64,000 nucleotides of DNA from Streptomyces cyaneochromogenes (lineage in GTDB: Bacteria; Actinomycetota; Actinomycetes; Streptomycetales; Streptomycetaceae): contig NZ_CP034539.1 in assembly GCF_003963535.1 (NCBI RefSeq), positions 7,254,001 to 7,318,000 of the forward strand. The letters are read 5' to 3'. Positions 51,051 to 61,441 of this stretch are shown here, piece by piece (positions within the stretch are counted from its first letter, which is position 1; each line of letters begins with the position of its first letter). A program made the translations under genes and the position numbers. The notes under the pieces were generated by a model. That model made no database searches. It was not told where the DNA came from and saw only the letters and a program-made list of their open reading frames with translations.

Positions 51051-52985
51051 ATGTCCGCAGCACCCACGAAGCCTACTGTCACTGAGCGTGAGGCACGCCA
51101 GGTGGCGGAGGCGGCCCGGCAGCAGGAGTGGCGCAAGCCCAGCTTCGCCAAGGAACTGTTCCTCGGCCGCTTCCGCCTCGACCTCATCCACCCCCACCCG
51201 ATGCCGACCGACGAGGCGGCCCAGCGCGGCGAGGAGTTCCTCGCCAAACTGCGCGACTTCGTCGAGACGAAGGTCGACGGCGCCCTCATCGAACGCGAGT
51301 CCCGGATCCCCGACGACGTGATCGACGGGCTCAAGGAACTCGGCGCCTTCGGCATGAAGATCGACACCAAGTACGGCGGGCTCGGCCTCGGCCAGGTCTA
51401 CTACAACAAGGCCCTCGCCCTGGCCGGCTCGGCGTCCCCCGCGATCGGCGTGCTGCTGTCGGCCCATCAGTCGATCGGCGTACCGCAGCCGCTCAAGCTG
51501 TTCGGCACCCCCGAGCAGAAGGAACGGTTCCTGCCGCGCTGCGCCCGCACCGACATCAGCGCCTTCCTGCTGACCGAGCCGGACGTCGGCTCGGACCCGG
51601 CGCGCCTGGCCACCTCCGCCGTACCGGACGGGGACGACTACGTCCTCGACGGGGTCAAGCTGTGGACGACCAACGGCGTCGTCGCCGACCTCCTGGTCGT
51701 CATGGCACGCGTCCCCAAGTCCGAGGACCACAAGGGCGGCATCACGGCCTTCGTCGTCGAGACCAACTCGCCCGGCATCACGGTCGAGAACCGCAACGCC
51801 TTCATGGGCCTGCGCGGCATCGAGAACGGCGTCACCCGCTTCCACCAGGTCCGCGTCCCCGCCGCCAACCGCATCGGCCCCGAGGGCGCCGGCCTGAAGA
51901 TCGCGCTGACCACGCTGAACACCGGGCGGCTCTCCCTGCCCGCGTCCTGCGTCGCCGCCGGCAAGTGGTGCCTGAAGATCGCCCGCGAGTGGTCGGCGGC
52001 GCGCGAGCAGTGGGGCAAGCCGCTCGCCCACCACGAGGCCGTCGGCTCGAAGATCTCCTTCATCGCGGCCACCACCTTCGCCCTGGAGGCCGTCACCGAC
52101 CTCGCCTCGCAGATGGCCGACGAGGACCGCAACGACATCCGCATCGAAGGCGCCCTCGCCAAGCTGTACGCCTCCGAGATGGCCTGGCTCATCGCCGACG
52201 AACTCGTCCAGATCCGCGGCGGCCGCGGCTTCGAGACGGCCGACTCGCTCCGGGCGCGCGGCGAGCGCGGCGTCCCCGCCGAGCAGATCCTGCGCGACCT
52301 GCGCATCAACCGCATCTTCGAGGGCTCGACGGAGATCATGCATCTCCTCATCGCCCGCGAGGCCGTCGACGCCCACCTGTCGGTCGCCGGCGACCTCATC
52401 GACCCCGACAAGTCCCTCCAGGACAAGGCGAAGGCGGGCGCGAACGCCGGCGTCTTCTACGCCAAGTGGCTGCCGAAGCTGGTCGCGGGACAGGGTCAAC
52501 TGCCCTACTCGTACGGCGAGTTCAAGCGCGGCGTCGACCTCTCCCCGCACCTGCGCTACGTCGAACGCACCTCCCGCAAGCTCGCCCGCTCCACCTTCTA
52601 CGGCATGTCCCGCTGGCAGGGCCGCATGGAGACCAAGCAGGGCTTCCTGGGCCGTGTCGTCGACATCGGCGCGGAGCTGTTCGCCATGAGCGCGGCCTGT
52701 GTGCGCGCCGAGCACCTGCGCGCCCAGGGCGAGCACGGCCGTGAGGCGTACCAGCTCGCCGACGCCTTCTGCCGGCAGTCCCGGCTGCGGATCGAGGAGC
52801 TCTTCGGCCGGCTGTGGTCCAACACCGACGACCTCGACCGCAAGGTCGTCAAGGGCGTGATGGCGGGCACGTACGAGTGGCTGGAGCAGGGCATCGTCGA
52901 CCCGTCGGACGACGGCGGCGTGTGGATCGCCGACGCGACGCCGGGCCCGAGCGAACGGGAGAACGTGCACCGGCCGATCCGCTGA
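51051..52985 (+). CDS. Acyl-CoA dehydrogenase
   Basis: 644 residues, longer than the usual ~380-400 because of a C-terminal extension of about 200 residues. Core motifs are present: FLLTEPDVGSDPARLATSA, DGVKLWTTNG, AFMGLRGIENGVTRFHQVRVPA and a Q-x-x-GGRG...FEGSTEIMHLLIARE flavin/C-terminal region. It oxidises an acyl-CoA at alpha-beta with FAD. The extra C-terminal part resembles the VLCAD-type tail. GAGGTGAG precedes ATG 51051; an in-frame GTG lies 9 bp upstream. The substrate chain is not determined here. Confidence 0.92.
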   Translation: MSAAPTKPTVTEREARQVAEAARQQEWRKPSFAKELFLGRFRLDLIHPHPMPTDEAAQRGEEFLAKLRDFVETKVDGALIERESRIPDDVIDGLKELGAFGMKIDTKYGGLGLGQVYYNKALALAGSASPAIGVLLSAHQSIGVPQPLKLFGTPEQKERFLPRCARTDISAFLLTEPDVGSDPARLATSAVPDGDDYVLDGVKLWTTNGVVADLLVVMARVPKSEDHKGGITAFVVETNSPGITVENRNAFMGLRGIENGVTRFHQVRVPAANRIGPEGAGLKIALTTLNTGRLSLPASCVAAGKWCLKIAREWSAAREQWGKPLAHHEAVGSKISFIAATTFALEAVTDLASQMADEDRNDIRIEGALAKLYASEMAWLIADELVQIRGGRGFETADSLRARGERGVPAEQILRDLRINRIFEGSTEIMHLLIAREAVDAHLSVAGDLIDPDKSLQDKAKAGANAGVFYAKWLPKLVAGQGQLPYSYGEFKRGVDLSPHLRYVERTSRKLARSTFYGMSRWQGRMETKQGFLGRVVDIGAELFAMSAACVRAEHLRAQGEHGREAYQLADAFCRQSRLRIEELFGRLWSNTDDLDRKVVKGVMAGTYEWLEQGIVDPSDDGGVWIADATPGPSERENVHRPIR

Positions 52986-53001
52986 GGTGACGGGACCGAA
53001 G

Positions 53002-53030
53002 GGGGACCGGGCTGAGCCCGGTCCCCTTTT
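53002..53030 (+). terminator. Intrinsic terminator after acyl-CoA dehydrogenase
   Basis: GGGGACCGGGC (53002-53012) and GCCCGGTCCCC (53016-53026) form an 11-bp stem with a TGA loop, followed by TTTT. This is a textbook rho-independent terminator 17 bp past the stop. Confidence 0.9.
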
Positions 53031-53069
53031 CCCTGCCCTTTTCCCGCTTTCCCCGCCCGGTCCTCACGG

Positions 53070-53262
53070 CCGAGCGGGGCAAGGCCGGCACCGTAAACCA
53101 CAGGCCGGTCACCGCGGAGCTGGTGAACAACGGCCACACCGCCTGGAGAACGAGGTGAACGTCACTCCGGAGCAGGTCGCCGCCTGCAAAGAGCTCTTCC
53201 CGGTGGGCAACAGGCCGGTGCAGGAGCGCAACGACCGTGAGGTCGACCACGTCGGCAACTGA
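53070..53262 (+). pseudogene. Possible decayed gene fragment
   Basis: Two overlapping frames read as coding: TVNHRPVTAELVNNGHTAW then, one frame over, RLENEVNVTPEQVAACKELFPVGNRP...DHVGN with a stop at 53260-53262. Third positions are G/C-rich in both. Joining them needs one frameshift. The fragment has no recognised family and could also be chance. A 35-codon GTG-start ORF at 53156 is the only intact part. Confidence 0.3.
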
Positions 53263-53300
53263 CACAACCGACATGCCGGGCCGCCTCCCGCGGGGGGAGA

Positions 53301-53338
53301 GGGGACACACGTCCGGGGAGGGTCGGACGTGTGTCCCC
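53301..53338. terminator. Hairpin upstream of dxr
   Basis: GGGGACACACGTCCG (53301-53315) and CGGACGTGTGTCCCC (53324-53338) are exact complements with an 8-nt loop. No T-run follows. It lies 33 bp before the dxr start, so it may end upstream transcription or form part of the dxr leader. Confidence 0.6.
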
Positions 53339-53370
53339 GGACGCGAGCGCGACCCGACACAATGGGGGCC

Positions 53371-54627
53371 ATGAGCGACAGTCCAGCCCCTCTCGCCGAC
53401 CCGCATCTCGTCTACGACCCCGTGGCGGGCGACGGCCCCAAGGACGTGGTGATCCTCGGCTCCACCGGGTCGATCGGCACCCAGGCGATCGACCTCGTGC
53501 TGCGCAACCCCGACCGGTTCCGGGTCACCGCCCTCTCCGCCAACGGCGGCCGGGTCGCCCTCCTCGCCGAGCAGGCGTACCGGCTGAGGGCGCGGACCGT
53601 CGCGGTCGCCCGCGAGGACGTCGTACCGGCGCTGCGCGAAGCCCTCCAGGCCCAGTACGGCACGGGGGAGCCGCTCCCCGAGATCCTCGCCGGCCCGGAC
53701 GCGGCCACGCAGGTCGCCGCCTCCGACTGCCACACCGTCCTCAACGGCATCACCGGCTCCATCGGCCTCGCCCCGACCCTCGCCGCCCTGGAGGCGGGCC
53801 GCACTCTCGCGCTCGCCAACAAGGAGTCCCTGATCGTCGGCGGCCCCCTGGTCAAGGCGCTCGCCAAGCCCGGGCAGATCATCCCGGTCGACTCCGAACA
53901 CGCCGCCCTGTTCCAGGCGCTGGCGTCCGGCTCACGCGCCGACGTACGCAAACTCGTGGTCACGGCGTCCGGCGGCCCCTTCCGCGGCCGTACGAAGGCC
54001 GAGCTGGCGAACGTGACCGTCGAGGACGCCCTCGCCCACCCCACCTGGGCGATGGGCCCGGTCATCACGATCAACTCCGCGACCCTCGTCAACAAGGGTC
54101 TGGAGGTCATCGAGGCGCACCTGCTCTACGACATTTCCTTCGACCGCATTGAGGTCGTCGTACATCCCCAGTCGTATGTTCACTCGATGGTTGAGTTCAC
54201 GGACGGATCCACGATCGCCCAGGCGACGCCCCCCGACATGCGCGGGCCGATCGCCATCGGCCTCGGCTGGCCGGAGCGCGTCCCCGACGCCGCGCCCACC
54301 TTCGACTGGAGCAAGGCGTCGACCTGGGAGTTCTTCCCGCTCGACAACGACGCGTTCCCGTCGGTGAACCTCGCGCGCCACGTGGGCGGGCTCGCGGGCA
54401 CGGCACCCGCGGTGTTCAATGCGGCCAACGAGGAGTGCGTGGAGGCCTTCCGGGCCGGCGCGCTGCCGTTCAACGGGATCATGGAGACCGTGACGCGGGT
54501 GGTGGAGGAGCACGGCGCCCCGAGTGCGGGAACTTCTCTCACCGTCGCGGACGTCCTCGAAGCGGAGACCTGGGCGCGCAGGCGGGCCCGGGAACTGGCG
54601 GCACACACGGCGGAGGCCCGTGCATGA
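53371..54627 (+). CDS. dxr: 1-deoxy-D-xylulose 5-phosphate reductoisomerase
   Basis: 418 residues, second step of the MEP isoprenoid pathway. Visible parts are the NADPH loop VVILGSTGSIGTQAIDLV, ANKESLIVGG, VDSEHAALFQAL, and the metal/substrate region SGGPFRG...HPTWAMGPVITINSATLVNKGLEVIEAHLLY. It converts DXP to MEP with NADPH in the cytoplasm. The next gene overlaps its stop by 4 bp (ATGA). ATG at 53371 is chosen; an in-frame ATG at 53362 would add 3 residues. Confidence 0.97.
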   Translation: MSDSPAPLADPHLVYDPVAGDGPKDVVILGSTGSIGTQAIDLVLRNPDRFRVTALSANGGRVALLAEQAYRLRARTVAVAREDVVPALREALQAQYGTGEPLPEILAGPDAATQVAASDCHTVLNGITGSIGLAPTLAALEAGRTLALANKESLIVGGPLVKALAKPGQIIPVDSEHAALFQALASGSRADVRKLVVTASGGPFRGRTKAELANVTVEDALAHPTWAMGPVITINSATLVNKGLEVIEAHLLYDISFDRIEVVVHPQSYVHSMVEFTDGSTIAQATPPDMRGPIAIGLGWPERVPDAAPTFDWSKASTWEFFPLDNDAFPSVNLARHVGGLAGTAPAVFNAANEECVEAFRAGALPFNGIMETVTRVVEEHGAPSAGTSLTVADVLEAETWARRRARELAAHTAEARA

Positions 54628-55928
54628 CGACCCTGATGTTCATCCTCGGCATAGTGCTGTTCGCGGTCGGGCTGCTCTTCTCGATCGCATGGCACGAGCT
54701 GGGCCACCTGTCCACGGCCAAGCTGTTCGGCATCCGAGTGCCGCAGTACATGGTCGGCTTCGGCCCGACCCTCTGGTCGCGGAAGAAGGGCGACACCGAG
54801 TACGGCATCAAGGCGATCCCGTTCGGCGGCTACATCCGCATGATCGGCATGTTCCCGCCGGGCCCGGACGGCCGCCTGGAGGCACGCTCCACGTCCCCGT
54901 GGCGCGGCATGATCGAGGACGCCCGCTCGGCCGCCTTCGAGGAGCTCAAGCCGGGCGACGAGACCCGCCTCTTCTACACGCGCAAGCCGTGGAAGCGGGT
55001 CATCGTGATGTTCGCGGGCCCGTTCATGAACCTGGTCCTCGCCTTCGGCCTGTTCCTCACCGTGCTGATGGGCTTCGGCATCCAGCAGCAGACCACCACC
55101 GTGAGCTCGGTCTCCCCGTGCGTCATCGCCCAGACCGAGAAACGCGACGAGTGCAAGGCGTCCGACCCCGAGTCCCCGGCCGCGGCCGCGGGCATGAAGG
55201 CCGGCGACAAGATCGTCTCCTTCGCCGGGGTCCGGACCGACGACTGGAACACCCTCTCCGACCTCATCCGCGACAGCGCCGGAAAAGAGGTGCCGATCGT
55301 CGTCGACCGCAAGGGCGAGCAGGTCACCCTGGAGGCGAAGATCGCCACCAATCGCGTCGTGAAGAAGGACGCGAGCGGGGCGTATGTCGAGGGCGAGTAC
55401 ATCAAGGCCGGCTTCCTCGGCTTCAGCGCGGCCACCGGCGTCGTCAAACAGGACTTCGGGGACTCCGTGTCCTGGATGACCGACCGGGTCGGCGACGCCG
55501 TCGACTCCCTGGTGGCCCTGCCCTCCAAGATCCCCGCCCTGTGGGACGCGGCCTTCGGGGACGGCCCCCGTGAGCCGGACTCCCCGATGGGCATCGTCGG
55601 CGCGGCGAGGGTGAGCGGCGAGATCGCGACGCTCGACATCCCCGCCTCACAACAGCTGGCCACCTTCGTGTTCCTGCTGGCCGGCTTCAACCTCTCCCTG
55701 TTCCTCTTCAACATGCTCCCGCTGCTGCCGCTCGACGGCGGCCATATCGCGGGCGCCCTGTGGGAGTCGCTGCGCCGCAACACGGCGAAGGTGCTGCGCC
55801 GCCCGGACCCGGGCCCCTTCGATGTGGCGAAGCTGATGCCGGTGGCGTACGTGGTCGCCAGCGTCTTCATCTGCTTCACCCTGCTGGTGCTGGTCGCGGA
55901 TCTCGTTAACCCGGTCAGAATCTCCTAG
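54624..55928 (+). CDS. Site-2-type zinc metalloprotease with PDZ domain (RseP/RIP family)
   Basis: 434 residues. Helix 1 carries HELGH (SIAWHELGHLSTAK), the zinc site of M50 peptidases. The PDZ-like region lies in the middle (SPAAAAGMKAGDKIVSFAGVRTDDW), and the last segment has NMLPLLPLDGGHI, giving the LDG third zinc ligand. Four membrane helices are predicted. It cleaves membrane anti-sigma or similar proteins inside the bilayer. It overlaps dxr and is followed by a terminator, as usual in actinobacteria where dxr, rip and ispG stand together. Confidence 0.95.
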   Translation: MTTLMFILGIVLFAVGLLFSIAWHELGHLSTAKLFGIRVPQYMVGFGPTLWSRKKGDTEYGIKAIPFGGYIRMIGMFPPGPDGRLEARSTSPWRGMIEDARSAAFEELKPGDETRLFYTRKPWKRVIVMFAGPFMNLVLAFGLFLTVLMGFGIQQQTTTVSSVSPCVIAQTEKRDECKASDPESPAAAAGMKAGDKIVSFAGVRTDDWNTLSDLIRDSAGKEVPIVVDRKGEQVTLEAKIATNRVVKKDASGAYVEGEYIKAGFLGFSAATGVVKQDFGDSVSWMTDRVGDAVDSLVALPSKIPALWDAAFGDGPREPDSPMGIVGAARVSGEIATLDIPASQQLATFVFLLAGFNLSLFLFNMLPLLPLDGGHIAGALWESLRRNTAKVLRRPDPGPFDVAKLMPVAYVVASVFICFTLLVLVADLVNPVRIS

Positions 55929-55942
55929 TCACACGGCGTTCG

Positions 55943-55975
55943 AGGCGGCCCGGGATCCTATGTCCCGGGCCGCCT
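55943..55975 (+). terminator. Hairpin terminator after site-2 protease gene
   Basis: AGGCGGCCCGGGA (55943-55955) and TCCCGGGCCGCCT (55963-55975) form a perfect 13-bp stem with a 7-nt loop, 14 bp past the stop. Confidence 0.85.
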
Positions 55976-56097
55976 TCCATTGAGTGGGTTTACAGGGCGT
56001 GATGTGCTGGGGTGAACGCCCGTGCCGTAATCTCGAAGCCTGGAGCCCGCTGCTGACGGGACCGGACCTTGATCCACGACTTGGGGTTGCACAGCAG

Positions 56098-57255
<1,158 letters not shown>

Positions 57256-57306
57256 CGGGGCCGGTGTTCTGCCGAGGGCCGCTTCCCGGCGCCGGTCCAG
57301 GCAGTC

Positions 57307-57385
57307 CCAGCCCGTCCGGCGCTTGAGGACGAGGCCCTTTCGGGGCTGAAGCGGGGGTCTGGGGGCGGTATCCCCCAGGGGCGGG
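57307..57385 (+). repeat. Dispersed intergenic repeat, family B, long copy
   Basis: CCCGTCCGGCGCTTGAGGAC, then GAGGCCC and GCGGGGGTCTGGGGGC, are nearly identical to 18989-19045. It lies between ispG and the GNAT gene and folds at CCCGG/CCCAGG-type hairpins. Confidence 0.75.
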
Positions 57386-57494
57386 ACCGCAGCAGACGGT
57401 CCCTCCTCAACGGTCGCCGACCTCCACGGGCAGCGTCGCTCAGCTTCCACAGGTACAGTGCGGAGACCTGCAGTTCCCCGGAGGGCCCCCGCAC

Positions 57495-58343
57495 GTGTTG
57501 ACCCAGACCACCTCACGGGTGCTCGATCCGAGTGACCTGGACGCCGCGCTCGCCGTCCTCGACCGCGAGCCGGTCGCGAACGCCTTCGTGACGTCCCGCG
57601 TCCAGATCGCCGGCCTCGACCCGTGGCGCCTCGGCGGCGAGATGTGGGGCTGGTACGAGGGCGGCATGCTGACGTCCCTGTGCTACGCGGGCGCCAACCT
57701 CGTCCCGATCTGCGCGACCCCGCGAGCGGTACGGGCCTTCGCCGACCGGGCCCGGCGCGCGGGCCGCCGCTGCTCCTCCATCGTCGGCCCCGCCGAATCC
57801 ACCGGCCAGCTGTGGCGCCTGCTGGAACCCGGCTGGGGTCCGGCCCGCGAGGTCCGCGCCCACCAGCCGCTCATGATCACTGACCGCATGCCGACCGACA
57901 TCACCCCGGATCCGTACGTCCGCCGCATCCGCAAGGACGAGATGGAAACGATCATGCCGGCCTGTGTGGCGATGTTCACCGAGGAGGTCGGCGTATCGCC
58001 GCTGGCCGGCGACGGCGGCCTCCTCTACCAGGCCCGGGTCGCCGAACTCGTCGGCTCCGGCCGCTCCTTCGCCCGCCTCGACCAGAACGGCAAGGTCGTC
58101 TTCAAGGCGGAGATCGGGGCGGCGACGGACCGGGCCTGCCAGATCCAGGGGGTGTGGGTGGCCCCCGAGTACCGGGGCCAGGGCTTGGCGGCCCCCGGCA
58201 TGGCGGCGGTCCTGCGCTACGCCCTCGCCGACGTCGCCCCGGTGGTCAGCCTGTACGTGAACGACTTCAACACGGCGGCGAGGCGGACGTATCAGCGGGT
58301 GGGCTTCCAAGAGGTGGGCGCGTTCATGAGCGTCCTGTTCTGA
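57495..58343 (+). CDS. GNAT family N-acetyltransferase (DUF4081-type)
   Basis: 282 residues. The N-terminal half is a domain common to this core locus of actinobacteria (VLDREPVANAFVTSRVQ). The C-terminal half is a GNAT fold with acetyl-CoA site QIQGVWVAPEYRGQGLAAPGMAAV and the terminal YVNDFNTAARRTYQRVGFQEVG. Substrate is unknown. GTG start at 57495 follows GGAGGG. It may be co-located with ispG and proS for historical rather than functional reasons. Confidence 0.9.
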   Translation: MLTQTTSRVLDPSDLDAALAVLDREPVANAFVTSRVQIAGLDPWRLGGEMWGWYEGGMLTSLCYAGANLVPICATPRAVRAFADRARRAGRRCSSIVGPAESTGQLWRLLEPGWGPAREVRAHQPLMITDRMPTDITPDPYVRRIRKDEMETIMPACVAMFTEEVGVSPLAGDGGLLYQARVAELVGSGRSFARLDQNGKVVFKAEIGAATDRACQIQGVWVAPEYRGQGLAAPGMAAVLRYALADVAPVVSLYVNDFNTAARRTYQRVGFQEVGAFMSVLF

Positions 58344-58379
58344 TCTTGTTCCCTTCCAAAGGCGGCGGGGCAGTGCCCT

Positions 58380-58450
58380 CAGGGGCGCGGGTCTGTATCG
58401 ATACGCGGCTCCGCCGCGTGGGCGCGACCAAGCCCCCACCGCCCGCAGCG
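58380..58450 (+). repeat. Dispersed intergenic repeat, family A
   Basis: CAGGGGCGCGGGTCTGTATC, then the palindrome core GCGGCTCCGCCGC, GGGCGCGACC and CCCCCACCGCCCGCAGC follow the family A pattern, opposite in orientation to the copy at 5004-5076. Confidence 0.65.
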
Positions 58451-58508
58451 GACGGACAACCCGAAGTCCCCGGCGCAAACCACTGAAGTGCACCGGTACG
58501 CTCCCCAC

Positions 58509-59075
58509 ATGCGTCTACCCGGTCACGGACACCGCCGCCACCCCGACGACATCGTGATCGGCCCACTGGACCTCTCAGCCCGCGTGGACGAGGCCCTGGC
58601 AGTCCAAGCCGTGGCCTTCGGCCTGGGCCCCGACGAGGTTGCCGTACGCCGCCAGATCGTCCTGCGCCACGTGACCTACCCAGGAGCAAGGGCCCTCGGC
58701 GCCACCGCCGGAGGCAACCTCGTGGGGTTCGTCTACGGCATGCCCAACGACCGCACCCACTGGTGGTCCACCGTCGTGGAGCCCTACCTCCGGGCCCAGG
58801 GCCACGACGCCTGGCTCGACGACTCCTTCGTCATCACGGAACTCCACGTTCACCCCCGTTACCAGAACCGCGGCGTCGGCCGTTCCCTGATCACCACGAT
58901 CACGGACGGCGCCACCGAACCCCGCTCGATCCTCTCGGCGATCGACGTCGACAGCCCGGCCCGCGGCCTCTACCACTCCCTCGGCTACACGGACCTCGCC
59001 CGCCAGGTCCTCTTCCCCAGCGCCCCGAAGCCGTACGCCGTCATGGGCGCCCCCCTCCCGCTCCGCCGCCGCTAA
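58509..59075 (+). CDS. GNAT family N-acetyltransferase
   Basis: 188 residues. The acetyl-CoA loop is ITELHVHPRYQNRGVGRSLI, followed by SAIDVDSPARGLYHSLGYTDLARQ. The ATG at 58509 lies 7 nt after a TACGCT -10 at 58497-58502, so the transcript may be leaderless. Substrate is unknown. It is on its own transcript, upstream of proS. Confidence 0.9.
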   Translation: MRLPGHGHRRHPDDIVIGPLDLSARVDEALAVQAVAFGLGPDEVAVRRQIVLRHVTYPGARALGATAGGNLVGFVYGMPNDRTHWWSTVVEPYLRAQGHDAWLDDSFVITELHVHPRYQNRGVGRSLITTITDGATEPRSILSAIDVDSPARGLYHSLGYTDLARQVLFPSAPKPYAVMGAPLPLRRR

Positions 59076-59146
59076 CCGATTTCCACCGCCCCCTGCCCCC
59101 CGGCTAACCTCCTGCCATAACCCAAACCAGCAGGAGTACGAGAACC

Positions 59147-60850
59147 ATGGCGAACGCACCGGTCCAGCGCATGTCCCAGTTGATGGCGAAGACGCTGCGC
59201 GACGACCCGGCGGACGCCGAGGTACTCAGCCACAAGCTGCTCGTCCGGGCCGGCTACGTCCGCCGCACGGCGGCCGGTATCTGGTCGTGGCTGCCCCTCG
59301 GCAAGCGGGTCCTCGCCAACGTGGAGCGCATCGTCCGCGAGGAGATGGACGCCATCGGCGCCCAGGAGGTGCTGCTCCCCGCGCTGCTGCCGCGTGAGCC
59401 GTACGACGCCACGGGCCGTTGGGACGAGTACGGCCAGGAGCTGTTCCGCCTCAAGGACCGCAAGGGCGGCGACTACCTGCTCGGCCCGACCCACGAGGAG
59501 ATCTTCACCCTGCTGGTGAAGGACCAGGCGTCCTCCTACAAGGACCTGCCGGTCATCCTCTACCAGATCCAGCACAAGTACCGCGACGAGGCCCGCCCGC
59601 GGGCCGGCATCCTGCGCGGCCGTGAGTTCCTGATGAAGGACTCCTACTCCTTCGACACCGAGGACGAGGGCCTGGCCCAGTCCTACGCCCTGCACCGCCA
59701 GGCCTACCAGCGCGTCTTCGAGCGCCTCGGCCTCGACTACCGCATCTGCGCCGCCACCGCAGGCGCGATGGGCGGCTCCAAGTCGGAGGAGTTCCTCGCC
59801 CCGGCCGGCGCCGGCGAGGACACCTTCGCGGACTGCCCGAACTGCGACTTCGCGGCCAACACCGAGGCGATCACGTACGAGCTGAAGCCGGTGGACGCCG
59901 ACGGCGCGGCCGCGCTCGAGGAGATCCCCACCCCGGACACCCCGACCATCGAGACCCTCGCCGCCCACCTCGGCGTCCCGGCCTCCGCCACCCTGAAGAA
60001 CCTCCTGGTGAAGGTCGACGGCGAGATCGTCGCCGTCGGCGTCCCCGGCGACCGCGAGGTCGACATGGACAAGGTCGAGGCCCACTTCGCCCCGGCCGTC
60101 GTCGAGATGGTCACCGAGGCGGACTTCGCGGGCCGCCCCGACCTGGTGCGCGGCTACGTCGGTCCGCAGGGTCTGGGCGAGAAGGTGAAGTACGTCGCCG
60201 ACCCGCGCGTGGCTCCCGGGACGGCCTGGATCACCGGCGCCAACAAGGAAGGCACGCACGCCAAGAACGTCGTCGCGGGCCGTGACTTCGAGGTCGACGC
60301 GTACGTCGACGTCGTGGTCGTCCAGGAGGGCGACCCCTGCCCGAACTGCGGCACCGGCCTCAAGCTGGACCGTGCCATCGAGATCGGCCACATCTTCCAG
60401 CTGGGCCGCAAGTACGCGGACGCGCTGAAGCTCGACGTCCTCGGCCAGAACGGCAAGCCGGTCCGCGTCACCATGGGCTCCTACGGCATCGGCGTCTCCC
60501 GCGCCGTCGCCGCCCTCGCCGAGCAGACCGCCGACGACAAGGGCCTGTGCTGGCCCGCCGAGGTCGCCCCGGCCGACGTGCACGTGGTCGCCGCGGGCAA
60601 GGCGCTGCAGACCGAACTCGCCCTGGACGTCTCCGAGAAGCTGGCCACGGCCGGCCTGCGCGTCCTGTGCGACGACCGGGCGGGCGTCTCGCCGGGCGTG
60701 AAGTTCACCGACTCCGAGCTGATCGGCGTCCCGCAGATCCTGGTGGCCGGGCGGCGCGCGGCCGAGGGCGTCGTCGAGCTCAAGGACCGCAGGACCGGTG
60801 AGCGCGAGGAGCTGACGGTGGACGAGGCGATCGCCCGCCTGACGGCGTGA
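59147..60850 (+). CDS. proS: Prolyl-tRNA synthetase, bacterial type with editing domain
   Basis: 567 residues, class II synthetase. Motif 2 and 3 and the anticodon-binding domain are visible: RTAAGIWSWLPLGKRVLANVE, GPTHEEIFTLLVKD, KYRDEARPRAGILRGREFLMKDSYSFD and SYGIGVSRAVAALAEQ. The editing (INS) domain lies at about 235-395 (CPNCDFAANTEA...). It charges tRNA-Pro. GGAGTACGAG lies ahead of the ATG. It is a core gene at the right edge of the conserved MEP/protease block. Confidence 0.97.
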   Translation: MANAPVQRMSQLMAKTLRDDPADAEVLSHKLLVRAGYVRRTAAGIWSWLPLGKRVLANVERIVREEMDAIGAQEVLLPALLPREPYDATGRWDEYGQELFRLKDRKGGDYLLGPTHEEIFTLLVKDQASSYKDLPVILYQIQHKYRDEARPRAGILRGREFLMKDSYSFDTEDEGLAQSYALHRQAYQRVFERLGLDYRICAATAGAMGGSKSEEFLAPAGAGEDTFADCPNCDFAANTEAITYELKPVDADGAAALEEIPTPDTPTIETLAAHLGVPASATLKNLLVKVDGEIVAVGVPGDREVDMDKVEAHFAPAVVEMVTEADFAGRPDLVRGYVGPQGLGEKVKYVADPRVAPGTAWITGANKEGTHAKNVVAGRDFEVDAYVDVVVVQEGDPCPNCGTGLKLDRAIEIGHIFQLGRKYADALKLDVLGQNGKPVRVTMGSYGIGVSRAVAALAEQTADDKGLCWPAEVAPADVHVVAAGKALQTELALDVSEKLATAGLRVLCDDRAGVSPGVKFTDSELIGVPQILVAGRRAAEGVVELKDRRTGEREELTVDEAIARLTA

Positions 60851-60863
60851 GCGAAGGCGTGCA

Positions 60864-60909
60864 GGAGCCCCTCGGAAGGCACCGCGGCTGCGGTCCCAAG
60901 AGGGGCTCC
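60864..60909 (+). terminator. Terminator hairpin after proS
   Basis: GGAGCCCCTC (60864-60873) pairs with GAGGGGCTCC (60900-60909), enclosing the smaller hairpin ACCGC-GGCT-GCGGT. The second arm is repeated in the following tandem copies, so the stem can re-form with them. Confidence 0.65.
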
Positions 60910-60962
60910 CGGCTGGTCAAGAGGGGCTCCCCGCTGGTCGGAAGAGAGGCTCCCGGCTGGTC
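60898..60962. repeat. Three tandem 21-bp repeats after proS
   Basis: AAGAGGGGCTCCCGGCTGGTC (60898-60918 with one more base), AAGAGGGGCTCCCCGCTGG (60919-60939) and AAGAGAGGCTCCCGGCTGG (60942-60962) follow each other. They extend the proS terminator arm, so the repeat was probably generated from it. Confidence 0.75.
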
Positions 60963-61006
60963 GACGGAGCAGGCCGCCGGGGCCGCCCGGACGGGCTGAC
61001 GCGGGC

Positions 61007-61252
61007 TCAGCCCGCCTCCGCCGTGAGGAAGCAGGGCAGGAGTTCGTACGGAAGCTCCACGCGCATACCGCAGAAGCAGCGCATCGGCCCCCCTCGTGAC
61101 ACTGGGGCGCCGAGGTCGATCATCAGGATGTCCCGTACTTCCTGGAGTGCGTCACGTGCCGGGGCGCTTCTGGCGACGCGGATACTGACCTCGTCCGGGT
61201 CCCAGATCGCGATTCTCGCCAGATCGTCCGTCATGACGATGTGGATGCACAC
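61007..61252 (-). CDS. Small hypothetical protein with Cys pair
   Basis: 81 residues; GTG at 61252 follows GGGGAGACAG. A later ATG at 61234 would remove 6 residues. The C-terminal part has FCGM with another Cys in PCFL and an N-terminal ARIAIWDPDEVSIRV region. No family was recognised. It stands in the same direction as the XRE gene 189 bp away and may be part of the same accessory module. Confidence 0.6.
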   Translation of the reverse strand: MCIHIVMTDDLARIAIWDPDEVSIRVARSAPARDALQEVRDILMIDLGAPVSRGGPMRCFCGMRVELPYELLPCFLTAEAG

Positions 61253-61441
61253 AGCTGTCTCCCCAGGGATGCACTACGGCATGGAGTGATCCGCTCCGGG
61301 AGGTCAGCGGCTGACTGATGGTACCGACGGCGGTCGCGGCCGTGCGGACTTTCGTCATATTCCTCCGTCGCACCGACCACGTCCGTCACACGCGACGGAC
61401 GCCGACGTCCCGGCCCGCGGGGCGGCCTGCCGCCGCCGACC

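Noticed and set aside
53156..53262. 35-codon GTG-start ORF between acyl-CoA dehydrogenase and dxr.
   Set aside because: Too short and without a family match; better described as part of a possible decayed fragment.
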